Origin: Planctomycetota bacterium
Lineage (GTDB): Bacteria; Planctomycetota; UBA1135; UBA2386
DNA length: 64,000 nucleotides
Assembly (NCBI GenBank): GCA_025459175.1
Contig: JALORC010000036.1
Span: forward strand, 1 to 64,000
Direction: 5' to 3'
Below, piece after piece: positions 38,823-48,132 of the stretch. The number at the start of each line of letters is the position of its first letter. Positions within the stretch are counted from its first letter, which is position 1. A program made the position numbers and the translations under genes. The notes beneath the pieces were generated by a model. That model searched no databases and had not been told where the DNA came from. It saw only the letters and a list, made by a program, of their open reading frames with translations.

Positions 38823-39743
38823 ATGGCACACCCGACGACCGAACCGGTGCCGCGGACCATGGCCTCGGCGTTCGTGCTGCTGCTCGCGGTGACCGCGGCG
38901 GCGCAGGACGGCGAAGAACGCAAGGCGCGCCCCGATCCGTTGCACGGGGCGTGGCTGCGAGCGCTGGCTCTGGGCAAGACCGACAAGGCGCCGGTGCTCG
39001 CCTTTGTGCTGCCGCCCGCGACGGCGAAGGTCGATGCCGAGCGCACCGCCGCGCTTCGGCGCCGCGAACGCGACCTCGGCATGGCGGCGCCAGAATCGGA
39101 GCACTCGGAAGCCGCCCGAGCGAACCCACCGGCGATCACGGCCCGCGACCTGTTGCTTCGCCAGCTGCAGCTGCTGCGCCTGCCGGAGTGCCGACCGGGC
39201 CGGTTCGGCATCGGCGCCCACGACGTCAAGCCGACCCCGAGCCTCGCCATCCTCGCCCTGACGATCCCGGTGGTCGCAGCGGCCGAACGCTGCGGTGCTG
39301 CGCCTGGCGAGACCGTCGTGCTGCTGGGCCCGGACGGTCGGCGCCAGCACGGCTTCGCGCTCGACCTGCTCGACCACGACGCGTTCGTGCAACGACTCGG
39401 CAAGGTGCTGCTCGATCCGGCGACGCTGCAAGCCCGCGCCGCGAACGTTCCCGCCGACCTCGCGCGCGACGTCGCTGCGCTGCCGACCGCACCACAGCAG
39501 ATCTTCCTCGAGGACAACGCGCTGGAGGACCGCTTGCGCTCGCGCCTCGCCGCAGCCGCACCGCTGCTGGTGACCATCCGCGACGGCGAGGTGGTGCCGC
39601 ACCCGGTGCTGTGGTTGCTCGACGAACTTCGCCCGCCGCTCGGCACCGAGAAGCCGGGCTTGCCGTACGAGATGTGCACCGGCTGCGGCATGTCCTTCAT
39701 ACCGCAGGCCTATCACAACGTGCTGCAGCTGATCGGGCCCTGA
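38823..39743 (+). CDS. Exported protein with a C-terminal CxxC motif
   Basis: A 306-residue protein of unknown family. ATG 38823 gives 12 extra residues; ATG 38859 (MASAFVLLLAVTAAAQ) gives a cleaner signal peptide. The middle is helical with an LLLRQLQLLRLPE segment and a VVLLGPDGRRQHGF strand pair that recalls thioredoxin-like folds, though no CxxC is at the usual place. Near the end lies MCTGCGMSFIPQAYHNVL, a CxxC that may bind metal or form a disulfide. Convergent with the 39750 gene, 6 bp between stops. Confidence 0.6.
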   Translation: MAHPTTEPVPRTMASAFVLLLAVTAAAQDGEERKARPDPLHGAWLRALALGKTDKAPVLAFVLPPATAKVDAERTAALRRRERDLGMAAPESEHSEAARANPPAITARDLLLRQLQLLRLPECRPGRFGIGAHDVKPTPSLAILALTIPVVAAAERCGAAPGETVVLLGPDGRRQHGFALDLLDHDAFVQRLGKVLLDPATLQARAANVPADLARDVAALPTAPQQIFLEDNALEDRLRSRLAAAAPLLVTIRDGEVVPHPVLWLLDELRPPLGTEKPGLPYEMCTGCGMSFIPQAYHNVLQLIGP

Positions 39744-39749
39744 CAGGAA

Positions 39750-42074
39750 CTACCGCACCAATGGCACCTCGAGCCGCGGCGTGCTCAGCAACTGCCCCAA
39801 GCTCGGGTCGAGATGGAAGCCCTGGCAGTAGAGCGTGAAGCTCGACAGGTTCTCGGGCAGCGGGATCAGCGCGGTCAGCGGGAAGAACGCGTACGGCCCC
39901 ATGCCCACGATGGCGATGTGGTCCGCCCCTGCACTGGGGACCAGCAGCGAGCAGCCGTCGGCGACCAAGGAGAAGCCCTGGAACACGAACTGGGTCGGCG
40001 CCAGACCGAGGACCAGGAAGCCGTAGCTTGCGGGAAACAGGGGCAGACCCGTCAGCACCGCGTAGCTGCCACCGCTGCCGATCCACCGCCGCCCGACCCA
40101 CTGGATCCCCGCCGGGCCGCAACCCGTGCCGGTCGACACCGCCGGCGCCGCCGCCGGGAACTCGAACTGATCGAAGGTGACGTAGTTGGACCCGGTGCTG
40201 GCGTTCTTCGCGTAGGCAATCGTGAACCTGCCGTCGGGCATGTTGCTGACACCGCCCGCGACGGCGGTGTCCGAGCCCGACGGGTCGAACACAGTCTCGG
40301 CCTGTATCTGACGACCGCGGTAGCCGACCGAACGGAAGTAGAGGATCTCCGATGTCGTGCTGCGGAACAGCAGCCCCCACATCCTCGAGTAACCCTCCAC
40401 GGCGAGCCCGCCGAGTTGCAGCCGAGCGTCGTTGTTGCTCTGCAGCACCACCGTGCCGTGCGGCTCGGATGCCACGCCGTTGATCCAGCTCAAACGCACC
40501 GTGCGAATCTGGTGGCCGTTGCTGCCGGTCGGGATCCCCGGCTGCTGCGCCAGCGTCGAGGTCGTGAACGCGACCAGCAGCTCTTCGTCGACGCCATCGA
40601 TCTGCGGTGCCAGCTTGTGGTCGGGCGATCCGCTGTCGACGTAGTAGGGCGCCGAGACGACTCCCGAGCGATTTACGTCCCGCACCGCGACCCGCCAGGC
40701 GTTGTTCGAGCCGAAGGTCGTGTACGTCTGGCAGACCACCTTCCAGCTCCTGATGTGCGAACGGTTGTTCGTGCGCGGCCGCTCCAGGTCGGAGCCGGCG
40801 AGGTTCGCGATCTGGAACGGTGCTGCCGCCATACCGGTGTAGAGGTCCAGGTAGCAGCCGAAGATGTCGGACGTGGCGGTTTCGGCGAAGGCGCCGCCGC
40901 CATTCGGTTCCTGCTGCCAGACGAGCAACGCCTGCCCGTTCGATGCAGACCAAGAGACACCACCGACGTCGGCCCGCCAGGCGTTGTCGGATGCGCCGAT
41001 CATGATCACGGCGGTGCCGGTGGTCGCATCGTCGCGGGAATGCACATGGCACCGCACGGCGCGGGATCCAAAAGCGAACGTACGGTCGAAGGCGATGATG
41101 CCGTCGGCCATTGCCTCTTCGTACTCGCAGGCAGGTCCCCGCGTCGACCACGAGGAGGTCAGGTCGAGGAACGGAGTGCTGCCGAGGGCTCCCGCTGCGG
41201 ACCAGCGACGCACGTAGAGATCGGAGTCGCTGGCCGAGGCGGCAACGCAGTAGGCGATCCAGACGCAGTCGCCCGTGAGCCGGTCGTCGGCGAACGAATC
41301 GACTTCGGTGCGCGTCAGACCGCCGGCTCCCGTAGCTGGCCCGAGCAGCGGGTCGACGACGACCGGGAACTCGGCACCTGCGAGCCATTCCCCGGCCAGC
41401 CGCAGCACGACCTCGCCGTTCTCGTAGCTGGTGGTCATCGCCTGCGTCCGGCCGGCGGCGTCGACCGCAGTCGCGGCACCATACGTGACGATCGGGCGGC
41501 CGGCGGCGTCGCGAAAGACGATCGGCTGGTGGGCAGCACCGGCCGCCGATGCCTGCAACTCGGTGCGGATCGCACCACGCACCACCAGATCGCCGCTCGC
41601 GCTCGGCCGCTGCCCGAGCACGAACGTCTGCTCGAGGCCATCGACGCGAACGTCGTATGCCTCGATGACGCCGCCGAGGTCATACTCGGCGCGCCAATCG
41701 GTGTAGGCGAGGCGGCCGGGCGCGGTGACCAGTTCGTGCGCGCCGACGCGCACCGACTGTGTCTGCCAGCGCAGCGGCAGGTTGTACGGGTAGTCCATGC
41801 CGAGCAGCGGCACGTAGGTCGCACCATCGTGGAACGACGCCTTGTAGTGCGACCCCGCGGCCCAGATCCCGTAGTCCGAACCGCTGTCCGGCGCCGCCGT
41901 GTGGATCGGCGCGCGCAGATCGGTGGCCGGCGGGCCCTTCAGGAGCCGACTGACGGCGCCTGCGGAAGTCGACTCCTGCTGGGCGGTTGCGGTGACGAGG
42001 ACGAGCGACGCTGCGCCGAGAAGGCGGCAGACGAAGCCGAGCGGAACACGGTTCGGGCTTCCTGGGATTGGCAT
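39750..42074 (-). CDS. Large exported strand-rich protein
   Basis: A 774-residue exported protein (signal within residues 1-32). The body is mostly beta, with Trp/Asp-rich strands, and recalls propeller- or lectin-like folds, but no family is recognised. The segment around EWLAGAEFPVVVDPLLGP is a motif seen in large surface proteins of several phyla. The last 120 residues (YAFFPLTALIPLPENLSSF, LYCQGFHLDPSLGQLLST) belong to the shared C-terminal module. ATG 42074 is the first codon giving a signal peptide; the frame is open farther but overlaps the next gene. Probably a surface or secreted protein. Confidence 0.65.
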   Translation of the reverse strand: MPIPGSPNRVPLGFVCRLLGAASLVLVTATAQQESTSAGAVSRLLKGPPATDLRAPIHTAAPDSGSDYGIWAAGSHYKASFHDGATYVPLLGMDYPYNLPLRWQTQSVRVGAHELVTAPGRLAYTDWRAEYDLGGVIEAYDVRVDGLEQTFVLGQRPSASGDLVVRGAIRTELQASAAGAAHQPIVFRDAAGRPIVTYGAATAVDAAGRTQAMTTSYENGEVVLRLAGEWLAGAEFPVVVDPLLGPATGAGGLTRTEVDSFADDRLTGDCVWIAYCVAASASDSDLYVRRWSAAGALGSTPFLDLTSSWSTRGPACEYEEAMADGIIAFDRTFAFGSRAVRCHVHSRDDATTGTAVIMIGASDNAWRADVGGVSWSASNGQALLVWQQEPNGGGAFAETATSDIFGCYLDLYTGMAAAPFQIANLAGSDLERPRTNNRSHIRSWKVVCQTYTTFGSNNAWRVAVRDVNRSGVVSAPYYVDSGSPDHKLAPQIDGVDEELLVAFTTSTLAQQPGIPTGSNGHQIRTVRLSWINGVASEPHGTVVLQSNNDARLQLGGLAVEGYSRMWGLLFRSTTSEILYFRSVGYRGRQIQAETVFDPSGSDTAVAGGVSNMPDGRFTIAYAKNASTGSNYVTFDQFEFPAAAPAVSTGTGCGPAGIQWVGRRWIGSGGSYAVLTGLPLFPASYGFLVLGLAPTQFVFQGFSLVADGCSLLVPSAGADHIAIVGMGPYAFFPLTALIPLPENLSSFTLYCQGFHLDPSLGQLLSTPRLEVPLVR

Positions 42075-42145
42075 GGCGCTCTGGAATCCCCGCTCCAGTG
42101 CGGCCGTGACGCGGAACTGGCGGATTCCGCGGCTCGCCGCCGCGG

Positions 42146-44722
42146 TCAGAACACGCCGGTCGTCAGCGTCAGTCGATTGGTCGCGGTGACGTTCGCGATC
42201 GCACCACCGGCACCGAACTCGAGCGGCACCACCTGCAGGTGCAGCACACTGCCGACCAGCGTCGGGTTCGACGGCAGCAAGAACGACACCGGCAGCGACC
42301 CGCCCGCAGGCACGCCGAGAAGCAGCACGTCGGGCGTGACCAGCAGCGTGCAACCAGCGCCACCCTGCGGCAGGATCGTCGCCAGTGGCACCGCCGCGGT
42401 ACCGAGGCCCAGCACGATCGAAGCCAGCGAGTTGGCGGCGAGGCCGGAGGCCCGCGCAGTGAACGTACCACCCAACCACGGCAGCGACTCCGCGGTCAGC
42501 GTGTTGAGGCCGCCGCTGCCACTGCAGCCGGCACCACCGGCGCTCGCGGTGGCCGCACACGGGGCGACGAGGCGCGCGAAGCTCGCCGACGCGCCGCCGC
42601 CGACCGTGCTGAAGTTGCCGGCGACGAGCACTTCACCGCGCGGATCGACGGCGACGTCGGCGACGAACATCTGCTCGTCGAGGAACCGCGTCCACACGCT
42701 GCCGTCCCAGCGAGCGAACTTGTAGAAGGTGCCACTCTGCTCGAAGTTGCCTGCAGCCAGCACGGCGCTGCCGGGCAGCAAGCGCAGGTGGAGCGCGGAG
42801 GAAGACGACGAGGGCGACGTCGAACCGAGCCCGCCGAACGACGACCAAACGCCGTTCGACCAGCGCGCGACGCAGCCGACCGGCACCCCGTTGACGGTAG
42901 TGAACTCACCTGCGGCCAGCAGATCGCCGTTCGGCAGCACCAGCAGGTCTTGCACGCGCCGATCGCAGGCGCCGATCAATTGCCACGACGTGCCGTCGAA
43001 CCGCGCGATCTTCGCGGTCGGACCGAAGCCACCTAGCGGGAACCAACCGGCGACGTAGACATCGCCATTGGCAGCGGTGGTCACCGCGCGCAGCGACACC
43101 AGTTGCCCCTGGGACGTGAGCCCACTGCCGAGGCTCGACCAGGTGGATCCGTTCCAGCGCGCGACCCCCTCGACCGCGGCCGTGCCGGCGATGTCGAACA
43201 CTCCAGCCACCAGCAGGTCGCCGTTGGCCGCGACATGCAGCGCCTCGACCTGCGGCGGCGAGCCGAGCCCCGCGAGACCACCACCGAGTGGCGCCCAGGC
43301 GGCACCGTTCCACACCACCAGGCCCGGGGATGGCACGCCGACCGCGCCCGGGAACGAGCCGCCGACGACGAGTTCGCCGCTGGCGAGGCTGGTGATCGCG
43401 GCGACAGCGGGGCCGAACACACCGAAGTCCGCGATGCCGGCCCCGACCGGCGCCCAGCCATTGCCGACCCGTCGCGCGATGCCGTTGTGCGCGACGCCGT
43501 CGATGTCGCGGAACGGCCCACCGAGGAACACCTCGCCGGCAGCGGTGCGATGCACGGCGCTCGCCGCCGAGCCGATGCCGCTGGCGCGCGCGGCTCGCCA
43601 CGCAACGCCGTTCCAGCGCGCGAGTCCCCGGGCATCGCGACCACTGACGGTCCCGAAGTTGCCGGCCGCGAACACCTCGCCGGTCGCGGTGCTCTCGAGC
43701 GCGAACACGGTGGATGACTCGCCCGTCGGGCCGAACTGCTCGATGCCGCCGCCCATCGCCGACCACGTGCTGCCGTCCCAACGCGCCACCTTGAAGGCCG
43801 GCACGCCGCCGGCGGCCTGGAACTGGCCCGCAGCGACGAGATCTCCGTTCGCCAGTTCGGCGAGGGCGAACACGCCGGCATAGGCCGGCAGCACGCTCTG
43901 GGTGCCGGTGCCGAGCGCCTGCCAGGCGAGCCCGTCCCAGCGCGCCACATTGGTGCTGACGGACGGCGACGGCACGGAGAACAAGCCGCCGGCGAACAGG
44001 TCGCCGGCGGCCGTCACCAGCAGATCGTTCACGGTGCCGAGCACGCCGACCGCGCTCCAGCCGCTGCCGTTCCAACGCGCCACGTTGGAGACGGGCACAC
44101 CGCCGATCACCTGGAAGCTGCCACCGACCAGCAAGTCGCCGTTGGCCGCGAACGTCATCGCCCGCACGCTGGCCGGCCCGATCGTGGGAGCGGTCGCGGT
44201 TCCGAGCGCTTGCCAGCTGATGCCGTCGAACCGGTGCACGGTCGAGCCGAAGCCGATCGTGGTGACCGCGAACAGGTTGCCGCTCGGTCCGACGGCCAAC
44301 GTGGTGAGGGACGACCCCGGCGGTTGCGGCACCGCCGCGGTCCACGACGTGCCGGTCCACACCTGCAGCAGTGCCGGGGGCGAGAATACTCCTCCAGCCA
44401 CCAGCAGCCCTCCCGGCAACACCGCGAGCGCGACCGGCACACCGCCGGGATCGCCGAGCGCAGTCCACTGGTCGGTGACCGGATCCAACGCGGCGACACT
44501 TCGCACCGGCAGGTCACCCGCCAGCGTGATGTTGCCGGCGACGACGATGCGTTCGCCGAGTGGACCGCTGCCGTCCGGGTCCCAGCGGGTGAGCCGCAGC
44601 GCGGCGCTGTCGAGACTCGGCACGCCGCGCCCGGTTGCCTGTGGCTGCAATGCGCATTGCGCGACGGCTGAGGCAGCGAGGAACAGGGAGATCGCGAGCG
44701 TACGAGGGAGCATGGCGAGCAT
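42146..44722 (-). CDS. Exported beta-propeller-like repeat protein
   Basis: An 858-residue exported protein. ATG 44722 or 44713 opens a signal peptide (LPRTLAISLFLAASAVAQ). About ten repeats of 50-65 residues follow, each with a pattern like VARWNGSTWSSLGSGL, then AL(x)n-NGDLLVAGxF. This is a Kelch/delta-60-like propeller pattern, suggesting one or two propellers that bind ligands outside the cell. A Cys-rich linker (CAATASAGGAGCSGSGG) leads to the shared C-terminal module (LLLGVPAGGSLPVSFLLPSN, TATNRLTLTTG). A palindrome GCACGG-T-CCGTGC (44729-44741) lies directly upstream. Confidence 0.75.
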   Translation of the reverse strand: MLAMLPRTLAISLFLAASAVAQCALQPQATGRGVPSLDSAALRLTRWDPDGSGPLGERIVVAGNITLAGDLPVRSVAALDPVTDQWTALGDPGGVPVALAVLPGGLLVAGGVFSPPALLQVWTGTSWTAAVPQPPGSSLTTLAVGPSGNLFAVTTIGFGSTVHRFDGISWQALGTATAPTIGPASVRAMTFAANGDLLVGGSFQVIGGVPVSNVARWNGSGWSAVGVLGTVNDLLVTAAGDLFAGGLFSVPSPSVSTNVARWDGLAWQALGTGTQSVLPAYAGVFALAELANGDLVAAGQFQAAGGVPAFKVARWDGSTWSAMGGGIEQFGPTGESSTVFALESTATGEVFAAGNFGTVSGRDARGLARWNGVAWRAARASGIGSAASAVHRTAAGEVFLGGPFRDIDGVAHNGIARRVGNGWAPVGAGIADFGVFGPAVAAITSLASGELVVGGSFPGAVGVPSPGLVVWNGAAWAPLGGGLAGLGSPPQVEALHVAANGDLLVAGVFDIAGTAAVEGVARWNGSTWSSLGSGLTSQGQLVSLRAVTTAANGDVYVAGWFPLGGFGPTAKIARFDGTSWQLIGACDRRVQDLLVLPNGDLLAAGEFTTVNGVPVGCVARWSNGVWSSFGGLGSTSPSSSSSALHLRLLPGSAVLAAGNFEQSGTFYKFARWDGSVWTRFLDEQMFVADVAVDPRGEVLVAGNFSTVGGGASASFARLVAPCAATASAGGAGCSGSGGLNTLTAESLPWLGGTFTARASGLAANSLASIVLGLGTAAVPLATILPQGGAGCTLLVTPDVLLLGVPAGGSLPVSFLLPSNPTLVGSVLHLQVVPLEFGAGGAIANVTATNRLTLTTGVF

Positions 44723-44888
44723 TGCACAGCACGGTCCGTGCCGTCGCAGAATCATGCCCCATTGCCAGCCGATCGTGAGGCCGTTGTTCCGGGCCCGAAA
44801 CGGCTGCGTCGCCGGCCGCAGACCTGCAGTTTGCATCCGCACCCTGCCAACTGCCAATCCGAGCGGATCCGCACCCAACAGCGCGAGC

Positions 44889-46613
44889 TCAGCGGCCGAT
44901 CGCCGCGAGCACCTTCGCCTTGACCTCGGCGGCGGCGCACTCGCTCTTCTGCATGCCCTTGCGGATCAGGAACTCGACCTGGCCCTCCGCCGCCTTGCGA
45001 CCGACGAACACCTGCACCGGGAACCCGAGCAGCTCGTTGTCCTTGAACTTCGCGCCCGGGCTCATCGCGCGATCGTCCATGCAGACATCGACGCCGGCGG
45101 CCTTCAGTTCGTCGTAGAGCTTCGTCGCCAGCTGCTTCTGCTCGTCGCGAGCCGGATCGAGCATCGCCACCACACATTCGAACGGTGCGATCGCGACCGG
45201 CCAGACGATGCCCTTGTCGTCGAAGCTCTGCTCGACCGCGGCGGCCGGCGTGCGCGAGACACCGATGCCGTAGCAACCCATCACGAACGGGGTCGGCTTG
45301 CCGCCCTGGTCCATGAACGTGGCGCTCATCGCCTTCGAGTACTTGATGCCGAGCTTGAAGATGTGGCCGACCTCGATGCCACGCGCCTGCTCGAGCGGCT
45401 TGCCGCTGATCGGACAGCCTTCGCCGACGCGCGCGGTGCGCAGCTCCTTGAACGACGGCGTGCGGCAGTCGCGGCCGAGGTTGACATTCAAGCAGTGGAA
45501 GCCGGTCTGGTTGCAGCCGACCAACAGGTTGGTGCGGCCCTGCAGCGACTCGTCCGCCAGCAGCGGCACGTCCTCGGGCAGGCCGACCGGACCGGCGAAG
45601 CCGACGTCGGCACCGGTCGCAGCCTTGATCTCGTCCTCGGTGGCGAGCCGTACCGTCAACGCGTCGAGCGCGTTGGTCAGCTTGACCTCGTTGATGTCGA
45701 GATCGCCGCGCATCATCACCGCGACCACCTTGGTCTTGTTCTTCCACGTGACGTGGTAGAGCACGGTCTTCGCCATGCGGCCCGCGACCCAACCGGGGAA
45801 GAACGCCTCGAGCTGCGCCACCGTCTTCACGTCCGGCGTCGCGACTTTCTCCATGGGCTTCGGCTCGCCGCCCTCGGGGGCCGGCGGCAGCTTGCTGATC
45901 GCCTTCTCGACGTTGGCCGCGTAGCCGCTCTCGCGGCAGAACAGGATCGAGTCCTCGCCGCTGTCGGCGATCACCATGAACTCCTCGCTGCCGGCGCCGC
46001 CGATCGCGCCCGAGTCGGCCTGCACCACCGTGTAGTCGACACCGCAGCGCTCGAAGATGCGACAGTAGGCGTTGCGCATCTTCTGGTAGGCGACGTCGAG
46101 CCCGGCCTGGTCGCAGTCGAACGAGTACGCGTCCATCATGATGAACTCGCGCCCGCGCATCAGGCCGAAGCGCGGCCGGATCTCGTCCCGGAACTTGTCC
46201 TGGATCTGGTAGCAGTTGACCGGCAGCTGCTTGTAGGAGTTGACCTGCGCGTTCACGTAGGCGGTCATCACCTCTTCGTGCGTCGGCCCGAGGCACATGT
46301 CGCTGCCCTTGCGGTCCTTCAACGTGAACATGATGCCGTCGGTCACGTAGCGGTCCCAGCGACCGCTGCTGACCCACAGTTCCTTCGGCTGGATGATCGG
46401 CAGCATCACCTCGTTGGCGCCCTCGCGGTCGAGCTCCTCGCGCACGATCTCGGCGAACTTCTTCACCACGCGCCACATCAGCGGTGCGAACGTGTAGACG
46501 CCGGCGGCGATCTTGACGATGTAGCCGCCGCGGGCGAGCAGGCGGTGGCTCGGGATCTCGGCGTCGGCAGGGTCGTCGCGGAGGGTGGAGATCAGGATCT
46601 GGCTTAGGCGCAT
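44889..46613 (-). CDS. proS: Prolyl-tRNA synthetase
   Basis: Charges tRNA-Pro. The 574-residue protein is of the bacterial (ProS type 1) form, with class II motifs (GVYTFAPLMWRVVKK; motif 2 FRDEIRPRFGLMRGREFIMMD; motif 3 CYGIGVSRTPAAAVEQ), an inserted YbaK-type editing domain (about residues 230-390) and the C-terminal anticodon-binding domain. ATG 46613 (MRLSQILISTLRDDP) matches family starts. The gene diverges from the VapB-like antitoxin. The 166 bp after its stop hold only the leader of the 42146 gene. Confidence 0.97.
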   Translation of the reverse strand: MRLSQILISTLRDDPADAEIPSHRLLARGGYIVKIAAGVYTFAPLMWRVVKKFAEIVREELDREGANEVMLPIIQPKELWVSSGRWDRYVTDGIMFTLKDRKGSDMCLGPTHEEVMTAYVNAQVNSYKQLPVNCYQIQDKFRDEIRPRFGLMRGREFIMMDAYSFDCDQAGLDVAYQKMRNAYCRIFERCGVDYTVVQADSGAIGGAGSEEFMVIADSGEDSILFCRESGYAANVEKAISKLPPAPEGGEPKPMEKVATPDVKTVAQLEAFFPGWVAGRMAKTVLYHVTWKNKTKVVAVMMRGDLDINEVKLTNALDALTVRLATEDEIKAATGADVGFAGPVGLPEDVPLLADESLQGRTNLLVGCNQTGFHCLNVNLGRDCRTPSFKELRTARVGEGCPISGKPLEQARGIEVGHIFKLGIKYSKAMSATFMDQGGKPTPFVMGCYGIGVSRTPAAAVEQSFDDKGIVWPVAIAPFECVVAMLDPARDEQKQLATKLYDELKAAGVDVCMDDRAMSPGAKFKDNELLGFPVQVFVGRKAAEGQVEFLIRKGMQKSECAAAEVKAKVLAAIGR

Positions 46614-46696
46614 ACGAGGGCGGAGAGCGTAGCGAGCCGGGCGGGTCGCGGCGATCGTCGAGCCGGCACGTGAGGGCGACCACACCTGGGGGACTG

Positions 46697-46732
46697 GCAT
46701 GCAGGCACTCACTGCCTACACTGCCTGCATGC
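46697..46732 (+). promoter_or_regulatory. Operator-like inverted repeat at the antitoxin start
   Basis: GCATGCAGGCA (46697-46707) and its exact complement TGCCTGCATGC (46722-46732) flank 14 nt, with a further AGGCA-CTCAC-TGCCT inside. The repeat covers the antitoxin ATG at 46729. This is what is expected of the operator to which a VapBC complex binds for autoregulation. Confidence 0.75.
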
Positions 46733-46971
46733 AATACACGCTGAGGAACGTGCCGAAGCAGCTCGACCGGGCGCTGCGCGCCCAGGCCAAGCGCGAACAC
46801 AAGAGCCTGAACGAGGTGTTGCTGACGGCGCTGCAGCGAGCGCTCGGGATCGACGGGGAGCCACCGGCACAGCGGGACCTCGCCGACATCGTCGGGACCT
46901 GGCAAGACGACCCCGAGCAGGAGCGGGTGCTCGCCGAACAACGCACCGTGGATCCGGAGCTGTGGAAATGA
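46729..46971 (+). CDS. FitA/VapB-type ribbon-helix-helix antitoxin
   Basis: An 80-residue antitoxin. The N-terminal MQYTLRNVPKQLDRALRAQA and SLNEVLLTALQRALG form a ribbon-helix-helix DNA-binding domain of the FitA/Arc class. The C-terminal 35 residues, acidic and unstructured, should wrap the toxin. ATG 46729 fits the family; an in-frame ATG at 46699 would add ten residues encoded by the operator itself. The stop overlaps the toxin start as ATGA. It represses its own promoter by family precedent. Confidence 0.9.
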   Translation: MQYTLRNVPKQLDRALRAQAKREHKSLNEVLLTALQRALGIDGEPPAQRDLADIVGTWQDDPEQERVLAEQRTVDPELWK

Positions 46972-47354
46972 GGATCGCACTCGACACCAATCGCTACACG
47001 GACCTCTGCCGAGGCGATCGCTCGATCACGGATCTCCTGCTCAAGGCACAGGCGGTGTATCTGCCATTCGTGGTGGTCGGCGAGTTGCGTGCCGGCTTCG
47101 GCGCCGGGACCCGCACGCGCACGAACGAGCGCACACTGCAACGTTTCCTGGCGAAGCCCGGCGTCGACATCCTGTTCGCCAGCGAATCGACGACCCACCA
47201 CTACGCCCAGCTCTTCATGCAGCTGCGCAGCCAAGGCACGCCGGTACCGAGCAACGACCTCTGGATCGCAGCACTGGCGCTCGAGCACGACCTCGCGCTG
47301 GCGACCAGAGACGAGCATTTCCGGCACATCCCCCAACTGTTGCGAGTCGGGTAG
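46968..47354 (+). CDS. PIN-domain toxin (VapC family)
   Basis: A 128-residue PIN-domain ribonuclease. The acidic active-site residues are in place: Asp6 (ALDTN), Glu39 (VVVGELRAGF), Asp97 (SNDLWIAALAL) and Asp115 (ATRDEHF). VapC-type toxins cut specific tRNAs or rRNA when the antitoxin is degraded. ATG 46968 overlaps the antitoxin TGA, so the pair is translationally coupled. The system appears intact. It is convergent with the DUF2293 gene. Confidence 0.92.
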   Translation: MRIALDTNRYTDLCRGDRSITDLLLKAQAVYLPFVVVGELRAGFGAGTRTRTNERTLQRFLAKPGVDILFASESTTHHYAQLFMQLRSQGTPVPSNDLWIAALALEHDLALATRDEHFRHIPQLLRVG

Positions 47355-47379
47355 CGCCTCCAGGCCAACAGCCCGACCG

Positions 47380-48084
47380 TCAAGCCAAGGCAGCCGACGC
47401 CGCCCCATCGGCCCGATCCAGCGCCCGCGTTAGCAGACACTGCGCCGCATCGATCGGCTCACCCTGCCGATAGCGCGACAGCAACCGCCGCGACTGCTCG
47501 GCCAGCTCCCGCCGCACCTCGCGCCGCTTGCCCGCCACCCGCGCGATCGTCATCGAGTCATAGGTCGTGGTCTGATGACGCAGCCACGCGATCACCGCCG
47601 CCGCCGCGCGCTCCTCGACCGGGATGCGTTCGGTGCGCGCGACGGTGCCGCTGCCGACCGGCGTCGCGTGCGCGGTCACCGCGGTCGCCAGCCGCTCGGC
47701 GAGCGCCAGGTGCAACGGCGCGAAGCGGAGGAACTGCAGCACCGCACCGCGGAAGTCCTCGACGTAGGCTTCCTGCTCGCGCTCGCGCCGCGCGCGGCCG
47801 GCGGCGAGCTTCTTGCCGTAGGCGGGATCGGCGCGTTCGAGCTCGAGCTCGGCGCGCAACCGCTCGATGCGTTCCTTCGGCGCCCAGACGCCGTAGCCGA
47901 AGATCTTGCGGCCCTTCTTCTCCTGCATCACCCAGCAGGCGCCCTCGGCCTTCACGCGGCGCGTGAGCCCCGGATCGCCGGGCGGCAGCAGGTCCCAGTC
48001 GTCGGGCACCCGTTCCTGGCCGCGCTCGGTGCGCACGGTGCGGGGGTTGAGGCCTTTGGCGACGATGCGCGGCGCGTCGGTCAT
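47380..48084 (-). CDS. DUF2293 family protein
   Basis: A 234-residue cytosolic protein. The N-terminal half has DWDLLPPGDPGLTRRVK, GRKIFGYGVWAPKERI; the C-terminal half has ATPVGSGTVARTERIPVEER, AVIAWLRHQTTTYDSM and KRREVRRELAEQSRRLL, which are hallmarks of DUF2293. The function of the family is unknown; its basic, conserved RxxVRRxLAxxSRxLL helix suggests nucleic-acid contact, an inference. ATG 48084. Confidence 0.85.
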   Translation of the reverse strand: MTDAPRIVAKGLNPRTVRTERGQERVPDDWDLLPPGDPGLTRRVKAEGACWVMQEKKGRKIFGYGVWAPKERIERLRAELELERADPAYGKKLAAGRARREREQEAYVEDFRGAVLQFLRFAPLHLALAERLATAVTAHATPVGSGTVARTERIPVEERAAAAVIAWLRHQTTTYDSMTIARVAGKRREVRRELAEQSRRLLSRYRQGEPIDAAQCLLTRALDRADGAASAALA

Positions 48085-48132
48085 GCGCGTGGTGTAGCGA
48101 ACGTGAGCGCGCGGCGCGATGGCTTCACGCGA

